Assembly (NCBI GenBank): GCA_024734555.1
Contig: JANPWX010000026.1
Coordinates: forward strand, 3,339,695 to 3,403,694
Direction: 5' to 3'
Length of the DNA: 64,000 nt
From: Trochalopteron elliotii
Lineage: Eukaryota > Chordata > Aves > Passeriformes > Leiothrichidae
Shown here: one piece after another, positions 37,401 to 52,400 of the stretch
How positions within the stretch are numbered: the stretch's first letter is position 1
Layout of the letters: every line of letters begins with the position of its first letter
The notes under the pieces: model-generated
Told to the model about the DNA's origin: nothing
The model's database searches: none
Seen by the model: the letters and a program-made list of their open reading frames with translations, nothing else
Program-made: the position numbers and the translations under genes

Positions 37401-40400
37401 AGCCTAAAGTCCAACAAAGAGTGGAAAGGACTGACACCATAGTAAATTATGGAGAAGTAACAGATAAAAAATCTTATGCTTACCTTGTAAACAAATGGAT
37501 TCCTTCGTGAATCAGTCAGAATATCAAATCTTGTGTAAAGATCATTTAAAAGGTTGACAATTTTCATGGCTCCCTCTCCAGAGGCATGTTTACTACAGAA
37601 GGCATTGAATCCCACAATGCCACTGAAAAGAATGGTGACGTTGTCGTAGCGCTTGGCGGGAACAGGACGCTTGTGTCGCAGCTCATTTGCCACTGATGGC
37701 GGCAGAACAGAGTACAGTAACCTACACAGGGAAGGAAAGAAAGGCAAAAGAAAAACAGAGAGAATGTGGAGAAAGATGCTTTCAGCAGCACTCTTCATAT
37801 ATTAACTTCCTACCCCCCACAGGGTTTATAACATAGTCCCACCATCAACCACTAGAAAAAGGTGTTTACTGAAGAATATGTTATTCAGAAAACAGGAAGT
37901 GATCTACATCAGCATACCATTTCAAACACGTTAATGCATCTAAATTATCAACAAAATGAGACATGCATTACTAATTCTTCTGACATGATTTGTTAATAGT
38001 GTCTTGGATCATTTTTACTTCTTTCTGCCACATCCTCAGCTCATATAATTTGGTTTTGTTCACAGAACCATAAAAACCGCAAAAAAGACCATGAAGACAT
38101 CAAACAGTTTTCCATCTCTGATCAATTCATGCACTTCTAAATGCTTCATCTCTGTTGAGCATGCTGCTTTTAGGGTCTAGAGTGTCTTTTTTAAATTAGT
38201 AGTCTACATGATATACTAACACTTGTTCATATTATAAATTATGCAAATAAAATCCAATCACACACACAGAAATTCACCCTATTCACTTGTGTATTCCTTC
38301 AACTGCTATCTTAAGGTCCATTTCCCTCCTGACACAGCTAAGTGGACAAGCTGAAGATCTCTGACTGTTTCACAAATCTTGAACATCATTTTGTACACAG
38401 CCTCCTGCACAAACCCTCATTAGTTGCATTTTTGCAAGTTCACTACTTGAGTTATAATTAGTGAATACTTTTGGCACATCATACAGTAACTGACACTATC
38501 TGTTCCAGCAGCTGCCATGAAGGCTAGAATTCCTGAAGATAAAATGCCTTTATAAAGCAAGCCAACAGGAATGAAGAGAAAAAATACTTCTTAGGCTTTG
38601 TTTTCTCTGGTTCTCCTGTCCATCCCTTTCAAGTATTTTTAAAATAATTTCCATTACTCCATTACAGAAAAAAATGTATCTGTCAATAGACTTAATACAG
38701 AGATGGGACTGTGTTTTATAAATAAGAGCCAATCATCACACAAGCTTTTGTTTAATTTGCCAGTCACTGTTGAGCTGAAATGCCACAGACTAAATGACAT
38801 TTGAATTTGACTTTATAGTTATCTGTAGAACTGGATTTGGGGCCCAGTGCACGCTTACTGTTATGTGTTATTTTTATGTACTTATATCTAGATAAACCCA
38901 AATTCATTTCTGTATGTAACTACTAAGTCAAATTCATAGCATTAGGCTATTTCAAAATTTCAGCTTGACACAAACTGTTTTCAAGGTTTATAAGATATGT
39001 TCTTCTGTTCTATTATCCTGTGCCAGAAAGACAAAAGTTGGTTTACTGAATTCTGTCAAATAATGACATAATAATAATGAATACCCAACACTTGGCTATT
39101 CATCAAATTCAACTTTGCTACAGTGACTGTGTGTAAGTTTCCAAAATTTTACGTAATTCACAAATAAAAACGAATTGTCAGCTCATTTTATATAACTTTT
39201 CTTGTCAGGGAGGGAGCCATCAAAACATCTAGGCATATAATGGCCTAGACTGTGGGTGACATTTGACAATCTAAATAAAGAAATACCCTATTAAATGTTC
39301 TTTCTCGACTCCAAAATTATCAGTCCTGATTATCTCAGATACTCCTTACAAGATTCTGTTATTCTTTAAAGAAGGTAGCTATAAATAATATATTGCTTTG
39401 AGTGTTTCAGCTCAAAATCAGGATTTGGTTCTTACGTGTCTGTCTTTTTCTTTTCATCTTCCAGTGCACGCAGTGTGTGCTGCAGTCTGTCAGTGAGGAT
39501 CTCAAGCTCCTGGGTCAGTTTATATTCCTCACGGAACTGCTCTCCCAAGAGAACCAGATCACGGGTAGCATCATGCAATGGAATATCACTCAGATATAAA
39601 CCTCTTCTGGTTAAATCATCCAAGTTCATCACACTACAAAGCAGAAAAATACACAATAATATGGGTAAAATGAAACTTGCCAAAGGAGCATTTAAAACTC
39701 CAATAAACAGCAGAGTCTGCTGAATAACAATAGAGATGAAGCTTCTGAACTTGTGATGAGCTGTACAACATATCTCTTCTACAAAAGACCTTATTTGTGA
39801 TCATTCATTTTAACCCACAGCTCTTGACTTTTGCATTTCAATACAGAATTCTCCTGAAGAGTTCCATGAACATATTGAATGTATGTACTTCAGCACACAA
39901 AGTGAGATTATGTAAAGAATCTTTCCATTTAATCCTCCATTCCAACCACTTCTTTATCACCAATCTATTACATTAAAACTACTACAAAAATCCATGAATC
40001 CACATAGAAAACTAAATCATTGTCACATTTCTTAGCATTCTCTGAGTAAAAAACAAAGAATGAAACCTGCTGAAAAACTGAATATGAGGAATAACCACTT
40101 GTACAAACTGGGCCAGAGCAAGCCAATATTTGTATTGAGTATTTAATAATCAGTCAAATTCCAATGTTTAATGCTCCTACCTCTTTTAGTATAACACACC
40201 AAAACCAATTATATCAATACTTAAACCAATTAGTCTCCGTAGTACTACTCTGATAAGTGTTCTTAAAATTAGTAATTGTAAAATAAAAATCAGTATTATA
40301 GAACTCTCTAGGTTTAAAGTACCTTGGTGAACAAAGAAAGAGAATGCTGTCTGCTTCAGGCAAGTAGATCATTTGCCCTTTTAGGCGTAAGCAGCTGATT

Positions 40401-43400
40401 TCTGTGCCAGTCAGTTCATCTTCACACTCCAACTTTTCCACATCCAACAGCCCCTCCTGGTGATGAAAAGCCACAATTGTGTAAGGGCAATGATGTGTTA
40501 TGCACCAGGCCTAGTATGTAAGTACATTCACTACGAAGGCAGTCAGAGTATTTGGAACAGACTTACAGCTTGCATTAAGCCCTGATTAATTTCTCATTTG
40601 AACGCCATGCACTACCTTATTCTAATACTACGATTTGCTACCTTGAAGACACAAAGCATGGTATTTTTCTTTACATTCATGTTCATAACCCCTTGCCTCC
40701 TTCCACATAATTTCTTAACAATTGTTTTGACAACAGCATTGTGAAGTTCTATCTGTGCCTGGGACCATCTCTAAGAAATCACCCTGGTTTCTCTCAGGTG
40801 CAGTTTTCTTTAAACAAACAGGCTCTTTGATGTAGTAGGTGTTACTCTACACATGTTGCTCTATACACTGCATCTGTTCATATCACCCACCTTGTCTTCT
40901 GCCCTATTTAGAGAACAGGATACAGACCTCTGTATGAACATACGGGCCCAAGCAAGAACACACTTCATATTTGTCTCCCACACTCTTACGAGCAAAAGCA
41001 AATGTAATTACCTTTCTAGATTTGCTTTGATACAACACCATAAACTAAACTGGCCTCTTGCAGAGAAAAGCATCAGACATGAAGTACATTTACTTCACCA
41101 TTCCTATAAAACATTCTGCTAAACAGTTTCTCACAAATTCATACCTCTGACTCTCTCTTGGCTCAAGACTCAAAAAGGTCTGAGCATACTACGGAGAATT
41201 TTCTCTGAAGACTTCTAAGCTTTCTGCACTTCTTATCTCTCCAAAGCACACTTCCTTAAAGAAAAGCTGGGAAAATATTCTCTAGTTACCTTAGTCCTCA
41301 GTACGAAGACTGTATTGATATGGGACAGGATCCCATGGAAGCTGATATCAATATGAGGCCGGACCAAGGAGAAAACTGACAACAGGCTGCAATTTCCTGG
41401 CTGCAACTAAGGTATTAAAAAACAGAAAAAAGAAAAAAACCAGGACTATTATGCTTTATAATAAAAATATACATAGAGCAATTATATTCCATTTTCTTAG
41501 ATGACAATACTGAATGGAAGAGAATATATACTTTTTACATTGAATCACAAGGTTTTTAAATTATTCTCTTACTGCATATGGACATGACCATAAGGAACAA
41601 AACTGTTGCAGAATTCAGCTATTTTCAAGTCCTTTTTCTAACAAGAGAAGCACAGTTTAGTAAATATTATACACTTACATTGGAATCCTGTTTAGACAGA
41701 GAATCCTAAATCTATTTTATTCATCTTTATAATTAACCTGTGAAGTATCTATCACTATGAATTTTCTATGGCTATCCTTGCATAAGAATCAGCTAACCTG
41801 TGGAAGGACTCTGTATATAGCATTGCCACATTGTGTGACCACCAAATCTCTGTCAAATATGATGTGGAAAGGAAATGCCTTGCAGAAAGTATAGGGACTG
41901 ATGCGAGACTCTTGGGTACCATTTTCTTCAAATCTGTCAAGGTCCTCATAGTAATCTTCTTCTTTAGACTCTTTCTCTTCAATTAAAAATTGAATGTGGT
42001 CACACTCCTCATTTCTCTGTTGAATAACCTAGAAAAATGAAGAAAAAATGAAAAACTGAAAACTCTGCTAATCCTTAGTAATTGGAATGCTACTACGGAG
42101 ACAGGAATGTATTTAGAGGAGAAAGATAAATTCAAGAATGATATTCACATCTTAAAAAAACTGTATTCTCATAAGACTTTCTGATTTCACAGTCTTTTTA
42201 ATTGCAGGTGAATAATTATGTCTTTGCTTAGCCACAGTTGGCTCTCTGCAAGAGTAACGTATTGAAGATCACCCAAATACAATTTATTAATCCTGAGTCA
42301 AATGCAAATCCTGAAATGAGAGGTCAAGGCTCAGGTCATGCTTGCTTTTACTGGTACTTGCCAGAAAACAGGGTGGCTCCTTCCCCTGAAATGAACCTGT
42401 GTGAGTCTTGAATCCTTATTTTGACCAAAGCTGTTTGCAAGGTCTGTAACACAACAGCAAATAGTGTTGACTGTTCAGTGATGACTAAATAGTGCTAAGA
42501 GGGTGGGCATGTCACTGACAGCAAGAAGGAAAGTGGATGGAGTAGATATTAGGATATACAGTCCTTATATATTCCAGCAGACTGCAAGATCAGAGCCAAC
42601 AGACAAATCTAAAAGCAATTACAATCCTCTCTGGGCTGTATTCCATATTAAAGGAAATGACAGCAAAACTAGAATCATCTATATCAGTGTATATCAGAAA
42701 GGTGTCCTTAACACAGCATTACTCTCTTCAGTAATTTTACTCAAAGTTACTAAAAAATATGAAATTAATACTTTTGTTTGCAGCGAGAGTCATGTATGGT
42801 AATATAACTTAACCTAATAACTAGTAGAATAACATCATTTACCCTGAGAAGCCAAATTCACCTCTTTTCAAATTTAATTAGACTTAATGATTGGAAAAGA
42901 ACAATTCTATTTACATGGTATTGTTTAGCAGCAATTTTCTGGAACATGTTCCACCTGATTCTACTTTCATGCTGAGTCTAATCCTAAAGTCACTGAAGTG
43001 AAAAAAAAAAAAGAAAGATTTCTTAAAATCTCTAAGGCATCCTGATTTTGCCTTTACATATAGTCTTAACCACAGAGATTAACAGTTACCATTTAAAAAC
43101 AGAACAGATATGCATGAACACTGCACCTGATCCCCAACATGTTAAGTTAATAAAATACTGGTTCTCCAAAATTGCCAAAAATACCAGTTGATGGGTTGGG
43201 GAGTGCTGATACCTTTATTTGTTCCTATACAAATGAAGGAGTGTAAAACAAAAAACTAGTATTTTATTGTTAAATGATGTTTAATTTAAAGTGGCAGTAT
43301 TCTTTGATCTACAAATTGACTACTCATTTGAAGGAAAAAGAGGCTTTTCTGGAGGACAGTTTAGAGCAAGACCCCAATTTAGGTGCTCTATAGCTGTGTG

Positions 43401-46400
43401 CTGCACTGTTCTTTTCTTTCAATTACTTATGTAAGTAACTTAGATAAAGATCAGCCTACTAAATTTACCAGCTAATGTAGGTAACCAAAGCAGGATGTGC
43501 AAATAAATTCACATGTTGATGATGAAAAAACCTAAATACCTCAAGAAACTGTACTGGTAATCCATATATGTGAAAGAGAAGTGGGAAATTACGACCTAAT
43601 AAGGGGTAAGCCTCAGAAAAAAAAATATGGTGGTCATCTGAGGAAAACACATTACGTGGGTTTGTCTAGGAGAGTGGAACGTAGTAGAAGGACACCTAGT
43701 TTTCCTCTGAATTCAGTGTTTAAAGGTTTTCCAGGTCTTCCTTTAAATCATTATCCCTGAAATTATGAGACTGTGGTCATATTGAAGATTATCAGAATGT
43801 GGTTAAGAGTCTTAGTTCTTACTTTCTATCACTCATGCACACTCCCACGGGTTTTATTTTAATAGCACTGTTATTGTGGCCAGAGATAGCTGAGATTACA
43901 CACAGAAACCTTTTTCAAATTGTGAAGATTTATCTCTAGAACTGATCTATGCTTCCAGATCATTTCTAGTCTTGGATCTTCAAAGTGTTGCTCTTGCAAC
44001 AAATGGGGAAAAAAAACCTGCATATTTTGGATTAAAACATTCTTAATTCAGCAAAGCTGATTTTAAAGAAGCTAATATTTTTTTAAGGAAATGTTCATAT
44101 TAACAGCACATCACCTTCCAGAGATATTATCTCCTTACAGCCATCTTACTCACTGCACACTAGTATTCTGTTACCAACCTGTATTACAGACGTTTTTCTG
44201 CTACCATGCAGCACCTAGCAGGTTGTTTTTAATAACCTCCCATTTTATTTTATTTATTAGAAATGAATGATGCATCAGTAAACAAAACTCAGGCTTAGAT
44301 TAAAAAAATCACCTATAAAAACAGAACTGCTACATGCTTCAAGATGTCTAGCTAGTTTGAGCCATGACCCTCTGCAGATCCTACAAGCTCACACAGTGAC
44401 ACAGTCAGCCCTTGCACATGCTGTGCTATTTTCCTAACCTTTACAGATTAGAACTGTGCCAATAACAGTGCAAAGCTGCAAATTTCCCAAGCATCTTCAA
44501 GTTCATTTGAAAAACTATTTTTGATCAGACTCCAGGGCATGTAGAAATTCTTGCTGTATTAGTGCAACATGTTAGTGCAGCAAATGGACACCAGGCCAAA
44601 CACATGGACATGTGTCAGACATGCAAGACAGACACAGCACCAGCTGCACATTCCTGATAAACATGATAAGCTGTGGACATGGCTGGTTTATGCAATTTTA
44701 TTCTGATCATTCATGCACAGACACTTATTAACAGATGCTTTAATCATACCCCTCTCCAGGCTAGGAAACCTACTGATGTATCCCTAATTAACTTCCCAAT
44801 GGATATGCAATTTCATTATGCCTTTTCTGCTCACACAACTTACAAACTATCTAATCTTCCTATCTCATTATTTCATCCACTTTGTCAGCAAATTTAAAAT
44901 AAGCACTTTTGACCGTTAACATGAGATGTTAAATTCTGCTCCTTCACTCTTGCACCTATAGATCCAACCTAATTGGCCAGGTATTTGTCTGGCATAAGGA
45001 CCTGCTCTAGATACTCTGCTAAGCTTAAGTAGAATAGAACTTATCTATTTCATTCTGCAAGCAAAGTTTGCAAGCCACACAATTTCAGTGTCATTTAAAT
45101 ATTGGTGAAGAAGCCTCTGCTAAATGCTTGACAAATCAAAGTTCAGTCACAAAGCAACAAAGCCAGCAATCAAGTCTAATTCTTCCTCCCCCTGCAGTCT
45201 TAGCTGGTGAAGTGACATCAGTTCACAACGTCTAAGAGCTCAATCACCATAGTAACTGCAGTTAAAAATGAAGGGAGAAATCACTCTCTCCGTTTCAAAG
45301 AGAATATATAGCATCTAACTGCTAACCTGCCTCTGCCTTCCAGGACATGTACCTTCAGAGTTTGTCCTTGCCTAGTCAAGTGAAAAGTCACACCAATATT
45401 TCAGGGAATGACAATTCAGAGAAAAGTTACTTTAAAATGAATGTGGTTTAATGTATTTGGAGCTTCACACAAGATATTAAATCAAGTATTGCTGTGATAA
45501 AGAATATATAACGAGCACATGCTATCTGTTAAGCTGTCATTGATGTGTCTACAAGATTCAATTCTGTAGATCTGAGCATATCCCCAGGACATACTTGTAT
45601 CTCAGCATGGCAGGATAGAATGTCCTTGGACAGGGATCTTTTTTGATAAGATTGTGAAAATGAATACAAAAACAGGGGTTTTTTGTCCTTTAAAGGTCAA
45701 TACAGGATGAATTTTTTGATCTCTTCTGATCCAAACTGACTGTGTAATGCTGCTTAATAAAGTCCACTGTAGCTGTTTCAGAATGATCCCAAGACAAAGG
45801 AGTTCACTGTGGAAATTGGCACCACTTTCAGTGTTGCATACCCAAAGATAGAACCATGGGGATATCTTCCCCTGGCAGCTGGTTTCAGTGCAGACTGTCT
45901 CACTGCACCAAACCACTGTGCCTGGAGATAGTGAAGTTTACAGCTGCCCCAGTGCCAAAATTAGAGGCTGATCATGCTCCATGACTGACTTATCTTCACA
46001 CACAGTTAGCATTTTAATGTGTGGACCACTACTGCTTGTCCTCCACCACAAGTACCCAAGCAGTTTTTCGCTCAGCTCTCCAGCTGGTCACATCTTCGCC
46101 TTCTTTTTTTACACTGCCATTAGTAAACTTGAAATGACCATCTTGTCAAGAACTTCCCGTTCTTTTCTCATTTTACACTGTACAACATCTTCACTATGTA
46201 AAATATTTTGATAGTCTGCTCTCAAATAACAGAACTGCAGAAGTCTGCTCTCCCAACAGATTTTTGGGCTTTGCTGGATTATGTACAACATTCTTTGTTG
46301 ACCCATACCATTTGTAGCCTTGAGGGAATCCCTGTCCTGACTTTACCTTCACAGGTCACCCTCATTTATATACAAACAACCTCTGACAAGTGAAGCAAGA

Positions 46401-49400
46401 GAAGGCATAGCCAGTAGGCTGCTAGCAGAGATCTCATGACAAAGTTTGTCACCAGCATTGTGATGGTTTTTTAGTTCTCATACTGAGACTGGCAGAACAC
46501 GAATATTCTTAGTGCATACACAAAATCAGCAACAATTTTTGAGAAAATACTTACTGCAAAAATAGTCTTGGCTCTATTTGCTAAAAATTGATTACCATAT
46601 CAGAGAAGATAACGCAAATTGGATTTGAACTAATCAATTAATGTCAACTTGGGCTTTCCAGAACTATTCAACTATTCAATTTTGAATCCAAGTTCAAAAC
46701 AAAAAACCAAATTGCTTTCCTTTCAGTGCTAACAACTCCTAACAGAAACAAAATGACACTTCCCCCGCCCCGTACCCCCTTTCCTTCTGCACACACATAC
46801 TCCAGGTGTTGAAAGAGAATGCACATTTCCTGAAGGATACCATTCTGGAAAAAGGAAGCCCTACTTCATTCAGAACATGTATTGGTTTATACAGATATAC
46901 ATATATATCTCTTTATATTCACAAACTTGTTCTGTGTGAGGCTGAAGAAAGGCGATAAAATCAAAACTTTTTTTTTCTATTTAGCTATTTCTCCACCCAA
47001 AGAAATAATGAGGGACAAAACAAGAACAATATTTTTCTTAATATTTAGTTCCCTCTTGTGATCATTAGCTGGTTTTCTCTGCAGGTTGAGTAAAGTGATT
47101 CTTCCCCTCTCCTCAGCACTGGAAAGGCCACACCAGGAGCACTGTGTCCAGCAGTGGCTCCTCAGTGTGAGAGATACAGAGCTATGAGACAGAGTCCACT
47201 CCCTCTGGAGGGCCTCTAAGATGATCAAAGCACTGGAGCATCTCTCAGAAGAGGAAAGGCTGAGACAGCTGGCACTGCTCAGCCTGGAGAACAGATGGCT
47301 CCGCAGGGTCTCATCCATGCACACAAATACCTGAAGGGAGGGTGAAGAGAGGAGGGAGCTAGGCTCTCTTCAGTGGTGTCCAGTGCCAGGACAAGAGGCA
47401 ATGGGCACAACCTGAGATGCAGGAGGTGCTGTCTGAACATCAGGAAACGCTCTTCTATTGTGAGAGAGATGGAGCACTGGCACCTGTTGTCCAAAGAATT
47501 TGCAGAGTTTCCATCCCTAGAGATAGCTGAAAGATGGCCCAGAACAACTGGCCCTAGGTGGCCAGGCATGAGCAGGTGAGGTTGAACAAAATGACCTCCA
47601 GAGATGCCTTCCAACCTCAGCCATTCTGTAACCCATGAAACAAAATCTAACCACTTAATGAAACAAAATCAGCATTATCAAAAACAATTAAGATCTGCTG
47701 CCACTTTCACAGAGACTTGTAATATATTAGACAAATTCAAAGTTTCATGAAAATGCAGACTTAGAGGCATGTATTCTCTCAAGAAGATTTATATAAAAGT
47801 ATTTGTTCAAAACAGATGGAGAACAAAAGTGGATAACGAAGTATTAAACATCAAATTGCAGATATCAACATTATACTAACATAATGAAAACTGCAGAACT
47901 TACTAAGTCAGTCCTGTGTTGGACTGTTATGCAAATGGTTTGGATAAAGAAATTTGAAAGGACAACTCAGGAACCTCTTTTTGCAAGACAGAAGATGACT
48001 CCGGTAGTAACATTGGAAACTCTGGGCTAGGCACTGAGCTTTTTTATCAGATTCAAAAAACGCCCCCGTTCTTCCTTACGCAAAATTCTAACTGAGGTCC
48101 AAACCAAAAATTTTACAGTACAGGCACTGATTGGTCCACAAAAACTGAAGGAATTGAAAGCAATTCTGTTGTTTTTCTGTGCTGTGCTGTTTCAAACAAT
48201 GCATTGCTAACAGATTAAAGCACACAGGCATTAATTTACTACATTATGAGGCAAGGAATGAAGATGAAAGAAGTTGGTCTATTTTTTCTCCTATTCTCAG
48301 TATTGTGAACAGTAAAACTACCTAGTTATTACAATGCCAGACTTGACTTTAACACCTTCACCTCATACCATTCATGATTAATATCTGACCTGAGGAGTAA
48401 TGGAGGAAGACTTTCATTGTCTGTGGATAAGCTGCAAATTTCAGCACTCTCACCTTAGAGAATCAATTCTCTGCTTATCCACAACTGAAGTTTCTGAGTA
48501 CCTGTGGAGTACAGCAGTGTACAGCAATGTCTTAGAGATGTCAAGACATAGGCTATATTAACCAGGAGAGACATGAAAAAGTTCAGGGTTAAGGGTACAT
48601 GACTTTCTAACAGAGAAAATGTTAAAACTGGGTAACAGACAAAATAAGACAACATACACTTTCTTCAGTTTAGGGGTTAACACTATTTTTTAGGCACCTA
48701 TGTGCTTTTACCTCAGTCTAGAAGAATAGTGTAGATTTAAACTAGACATGGCATTCAGTTCTAGTTGACTAATATTAAATACCTATTTACTTACAGTACA
48801 ACAGCAAAATTTCCAAAAAAGCCTAAAAAAGTCAAATTAAAACAAGAAGTAAATACATAATAAATATTTAAACCTCTTTAGAACATATATTATTTGTGAG
48901 AAGTTCTAGACGGAGATTAATACAATTTTGTCAGCAAAGTAACCTTCAGATTGAGAGCACTGTTTATCAAAAGTTTGTGCTGTAAGCTGCTTTGGACAAC
49001 CCAGATTTCTCCTCTGCCCCAGGGATCACTTTTGCCTCTGTGTGGTCCTGTGAGAGACAGAACACTGCACCATGTAAAGGAACACATGAAGGTAAAAAAA
49101 AATCCCCGTTGTTTTGAACCCAACTCATTTCCTCAGTATAGTTTATTTTATAACTTGATGCCAGCTGGAAGGCACAGCTGAAGAAGCTGCTGTAGGACAA
49201 GCTTGAGCACTGAGAGAACAGGGACTGCTTAAACTGCCTGTGCTACTAAAGAAATGCTTGTCAAGAGACAGCTTCACCACTTTTACAGCCAACTTTCCAA
49301 CATGGTCCTTCTTGTCTGTCTCAACACTTCAAATAAACGGGGATCTAAAAAGAGGATTGTTTTGATTCTGTTGTATCCTTCTGTATCTGATTACTAACAC

Positions 49401-52400
49401 CTGCTGCAAAAGTTTGAACTGTGGTTTTCTACAAAATAGAATCTAAACAAGGACACAAGTATATCACCACACTATACACAACTAGACATTTACTATAAAC
49501 CTGAGCTAGCTTAGAACAGGAAACCTAAAAGGCAAATACTCTGATACAGCAGTACAAATACCATTGGATTGCTTGCAAATCTCTTACCTGAGCAAGGTCA
49601 TATTGTTGTGATAAAATAATGAAAGGATTTTCTCAGCAAGCATACAGTGAAACTGTGCTAGAAACATAGTATGGAAAGGAATATGGAAAGGTAAAAAACC
49701 CAAAGAATTATTGGTGTACCTTCTTAGATTAGTTCTACTTGATGAAAAAAAAATTATATCAGTTGCAATACTTCTAGCAGAAAAAAGCTTTCCTTTTTTG
49801 GTTCTCCCTCCACATGTATCTACACCTTGGACCAAACTCTGATTTATACTATTACATATACAAGGCCTGATCAATTAAATCTTTCTGTGGCTCTGTATGG
49901 GCAAAGCAGAAACCTCTTTCTCATTTCATAAGTGACTGAGCAAACGCGTCATTACATAAACTCTGTCACTGAGGAACATTTTTTCACTTCTGGAGCTTTA
50001 GATGCATATCCAGTCACACTTCCAGGCAATGACAGCAAGAAACCCACAAACATATATTTTTTTCTGGGAAGAACCTGGCATGCTGGCTGGGAGGAAAACA
50101 CTGCTTGCCATCCAGGCCTCATCAATGCACATCAGCCTCACAGTCTGCACACAGACAAAGAATCTAGGATAAAGAGGAAATGTCTATGTTCTCAGAGAAC
50201 ACAGTAGACAGTAAGAAATATATGCCAAACATTAAAAAAAGGGGGGAAAAAGCACCCCACATAAGCCAGTATCTAATTTCTTTACATGTCCTTTTTACAA
50301 CCCTTTTCTGAATAAGGGGATATTGTTCTGTACTGTTCCCAGTCAGGTCTGCCTGCCAATTAGAGCTGTCCTTCTCAGCACATGGCTGATGTGTCCTTCA
50401 AGCAACACAAATGCTGATGGCTCTTCCTGAGAGTCAGTACTGAGGCCACTCCTTCAGAGAAGACAGCAACAGTGAAAATTACTGTTTGTCATCACTTCAC
50501 TTTTGATTTTCTTGGTTTTTCTCCTATTGACACAAATTTTCAATGAGTATATCACTTCAGACATTACCTTCATATCAATTTCTGTACCATGGATCTGCTG
50601 AGCTACTGTTTTGATTATTCCAATGACAATATCCTGCAGCCCTTCTCTTTCAGAATAGTAATGCAGAATGAGTCCCTTCCCCTTCTCGGCGTCAGTGCAT
50701 CTAAAGGAAGGGGCTCGCATACCCGGGTAAATAGTAGCCAGGTGGTCATGCAAAGCATCCAGGTTCTGGAAGAAGAAATTAAAAACATGATTATAAGGCA
50801 TTCAATTACTACTTATGAAGAAAGTAAGCACATATTTTGTCCCATCTGAACATCCCTTTTCTCCTACTTCTCATACTTCTACACATCTGCCTTATTCTCT
50901 GAAGAACTGTCATCACAGCAGGCTTTTCAGGTAGCCCAAAATGTTCTATCTACTGTGTCAACATTTGAACAATGAATGGCATGAAAATTAGGACTATTAT
51001 AAATTACTCCCGATAGTAAGAGGTCGTGCTTGATTATGCTGTATTTTGAAACATTCAGATGATTAAAGACCTTCTGTCTGTTTCTCAGTCTGCTACCTCA
51101 TCCAGTTTCATTCCTTCCAATTCCAGTCTCTAGAAACTCCTCTTCAAGTATTAATTCAGGAGACAAATACAAATAAGCATGTCTGAATAAACATAAATCT
51201 TTCTCCTTATTATCCATGAAAAAGCCTAGTTCTGTCACCGTAACAATCAAGTGTACAGGGCCTGACAAAGTTCAAATTTTAAAGTAAAGATTTAAATGCT
51301 TGAAAGACCAAATTCAAATATAACTTTTCTTTGACAATAATTGAAAAACTCCACAGAATAAATAGAAACATCACAGCTGTCGTAATAATGTCTCAGAAAA
51401 AGCTGTTCAGGAAAGGGAAGAGATCTGGTTTTTTTTGGTTTTTTTTTGCTACTGTCCCAGACATGTAATGTATTTAACTTTAAATTTTAACCAGACAAAT
51501 TTTGAACTGGAGACAAAAGCTAAATTATAAACGGATAGGCACACCTAACAGGGACATTAAAGAGAACAGTGAGATCAAAATCCCACTTACAACACAATAT
51601 TAGATTCAACTTTGGTTGTGACGCAATTAATTACCAAGGCTCCAAGTTGCTACTTACTGTACATTTAACATAGAAAGAGCAGCGTAGTTTGCAGGATAGA
51701 GCTGCAACCCACAATTTTTTATTTATGATGTAAAACTCATACAACTCTTTACATCTTAAGTCCAGAACATTATTGCATATTCTCAATGTTCTCTCCCTGC
51801 CCTGCAAGTGACTGCTATCACCAGGCTTTGCATATTGTTTTCTGCCAACATAGGAAGTGAAGTGAAAATATTTTCAATGTGCTGTCTGGGAAATTCTCCA
51901 CCTTTCATGAGCATCTGTCGATCATCAAATTTGTGGAAGCATACTGAACTTGTTTTCATGTGAGCTGTGAAGTGTTTGAACAGCTGCCTCTTCTCCTGGA
52001 GACCTCCAGACAAAATGACACTCTTAGCAATGAATTCCGTGGGATGCACTTAGCCTGGAATTTCCTCCTTCAGTTTTTTAGCTTGCTTCAAATTCATGTT
52101 TTTGTTGCTATATCAACATCTCCAAATTAGAACATGAAGAGGCAACAATCTGGGTGTCAATTCATTCCAGCTGTTAGTGGGCATTGACAAAAAAACATAA
52201 TGCTTGAAGGCAAATTCTGTAAGAACTTTGCAGAGTTCAAGACAACGAAATTGGAAGAGTGTTTTGAAAGAGTGTGCATAAGAAAAGAGCAAGAGAGATG
52301 ACTGGCTCTGAAAGACTGCCCTGCCATCTCCTTAACTGCATGCAGAACTCCAGTTTTAGTACATATGCCTCAGAAACAGTCAGGATATATTGACCTTTTG

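Noticed and set aside
37313..37798. Minus-strand frame of 161 codons as a single gene
   Set aside because: Its middle is GUCY1B1 exon 37484-37721; both ends are intron sequence read through past good splice sites.
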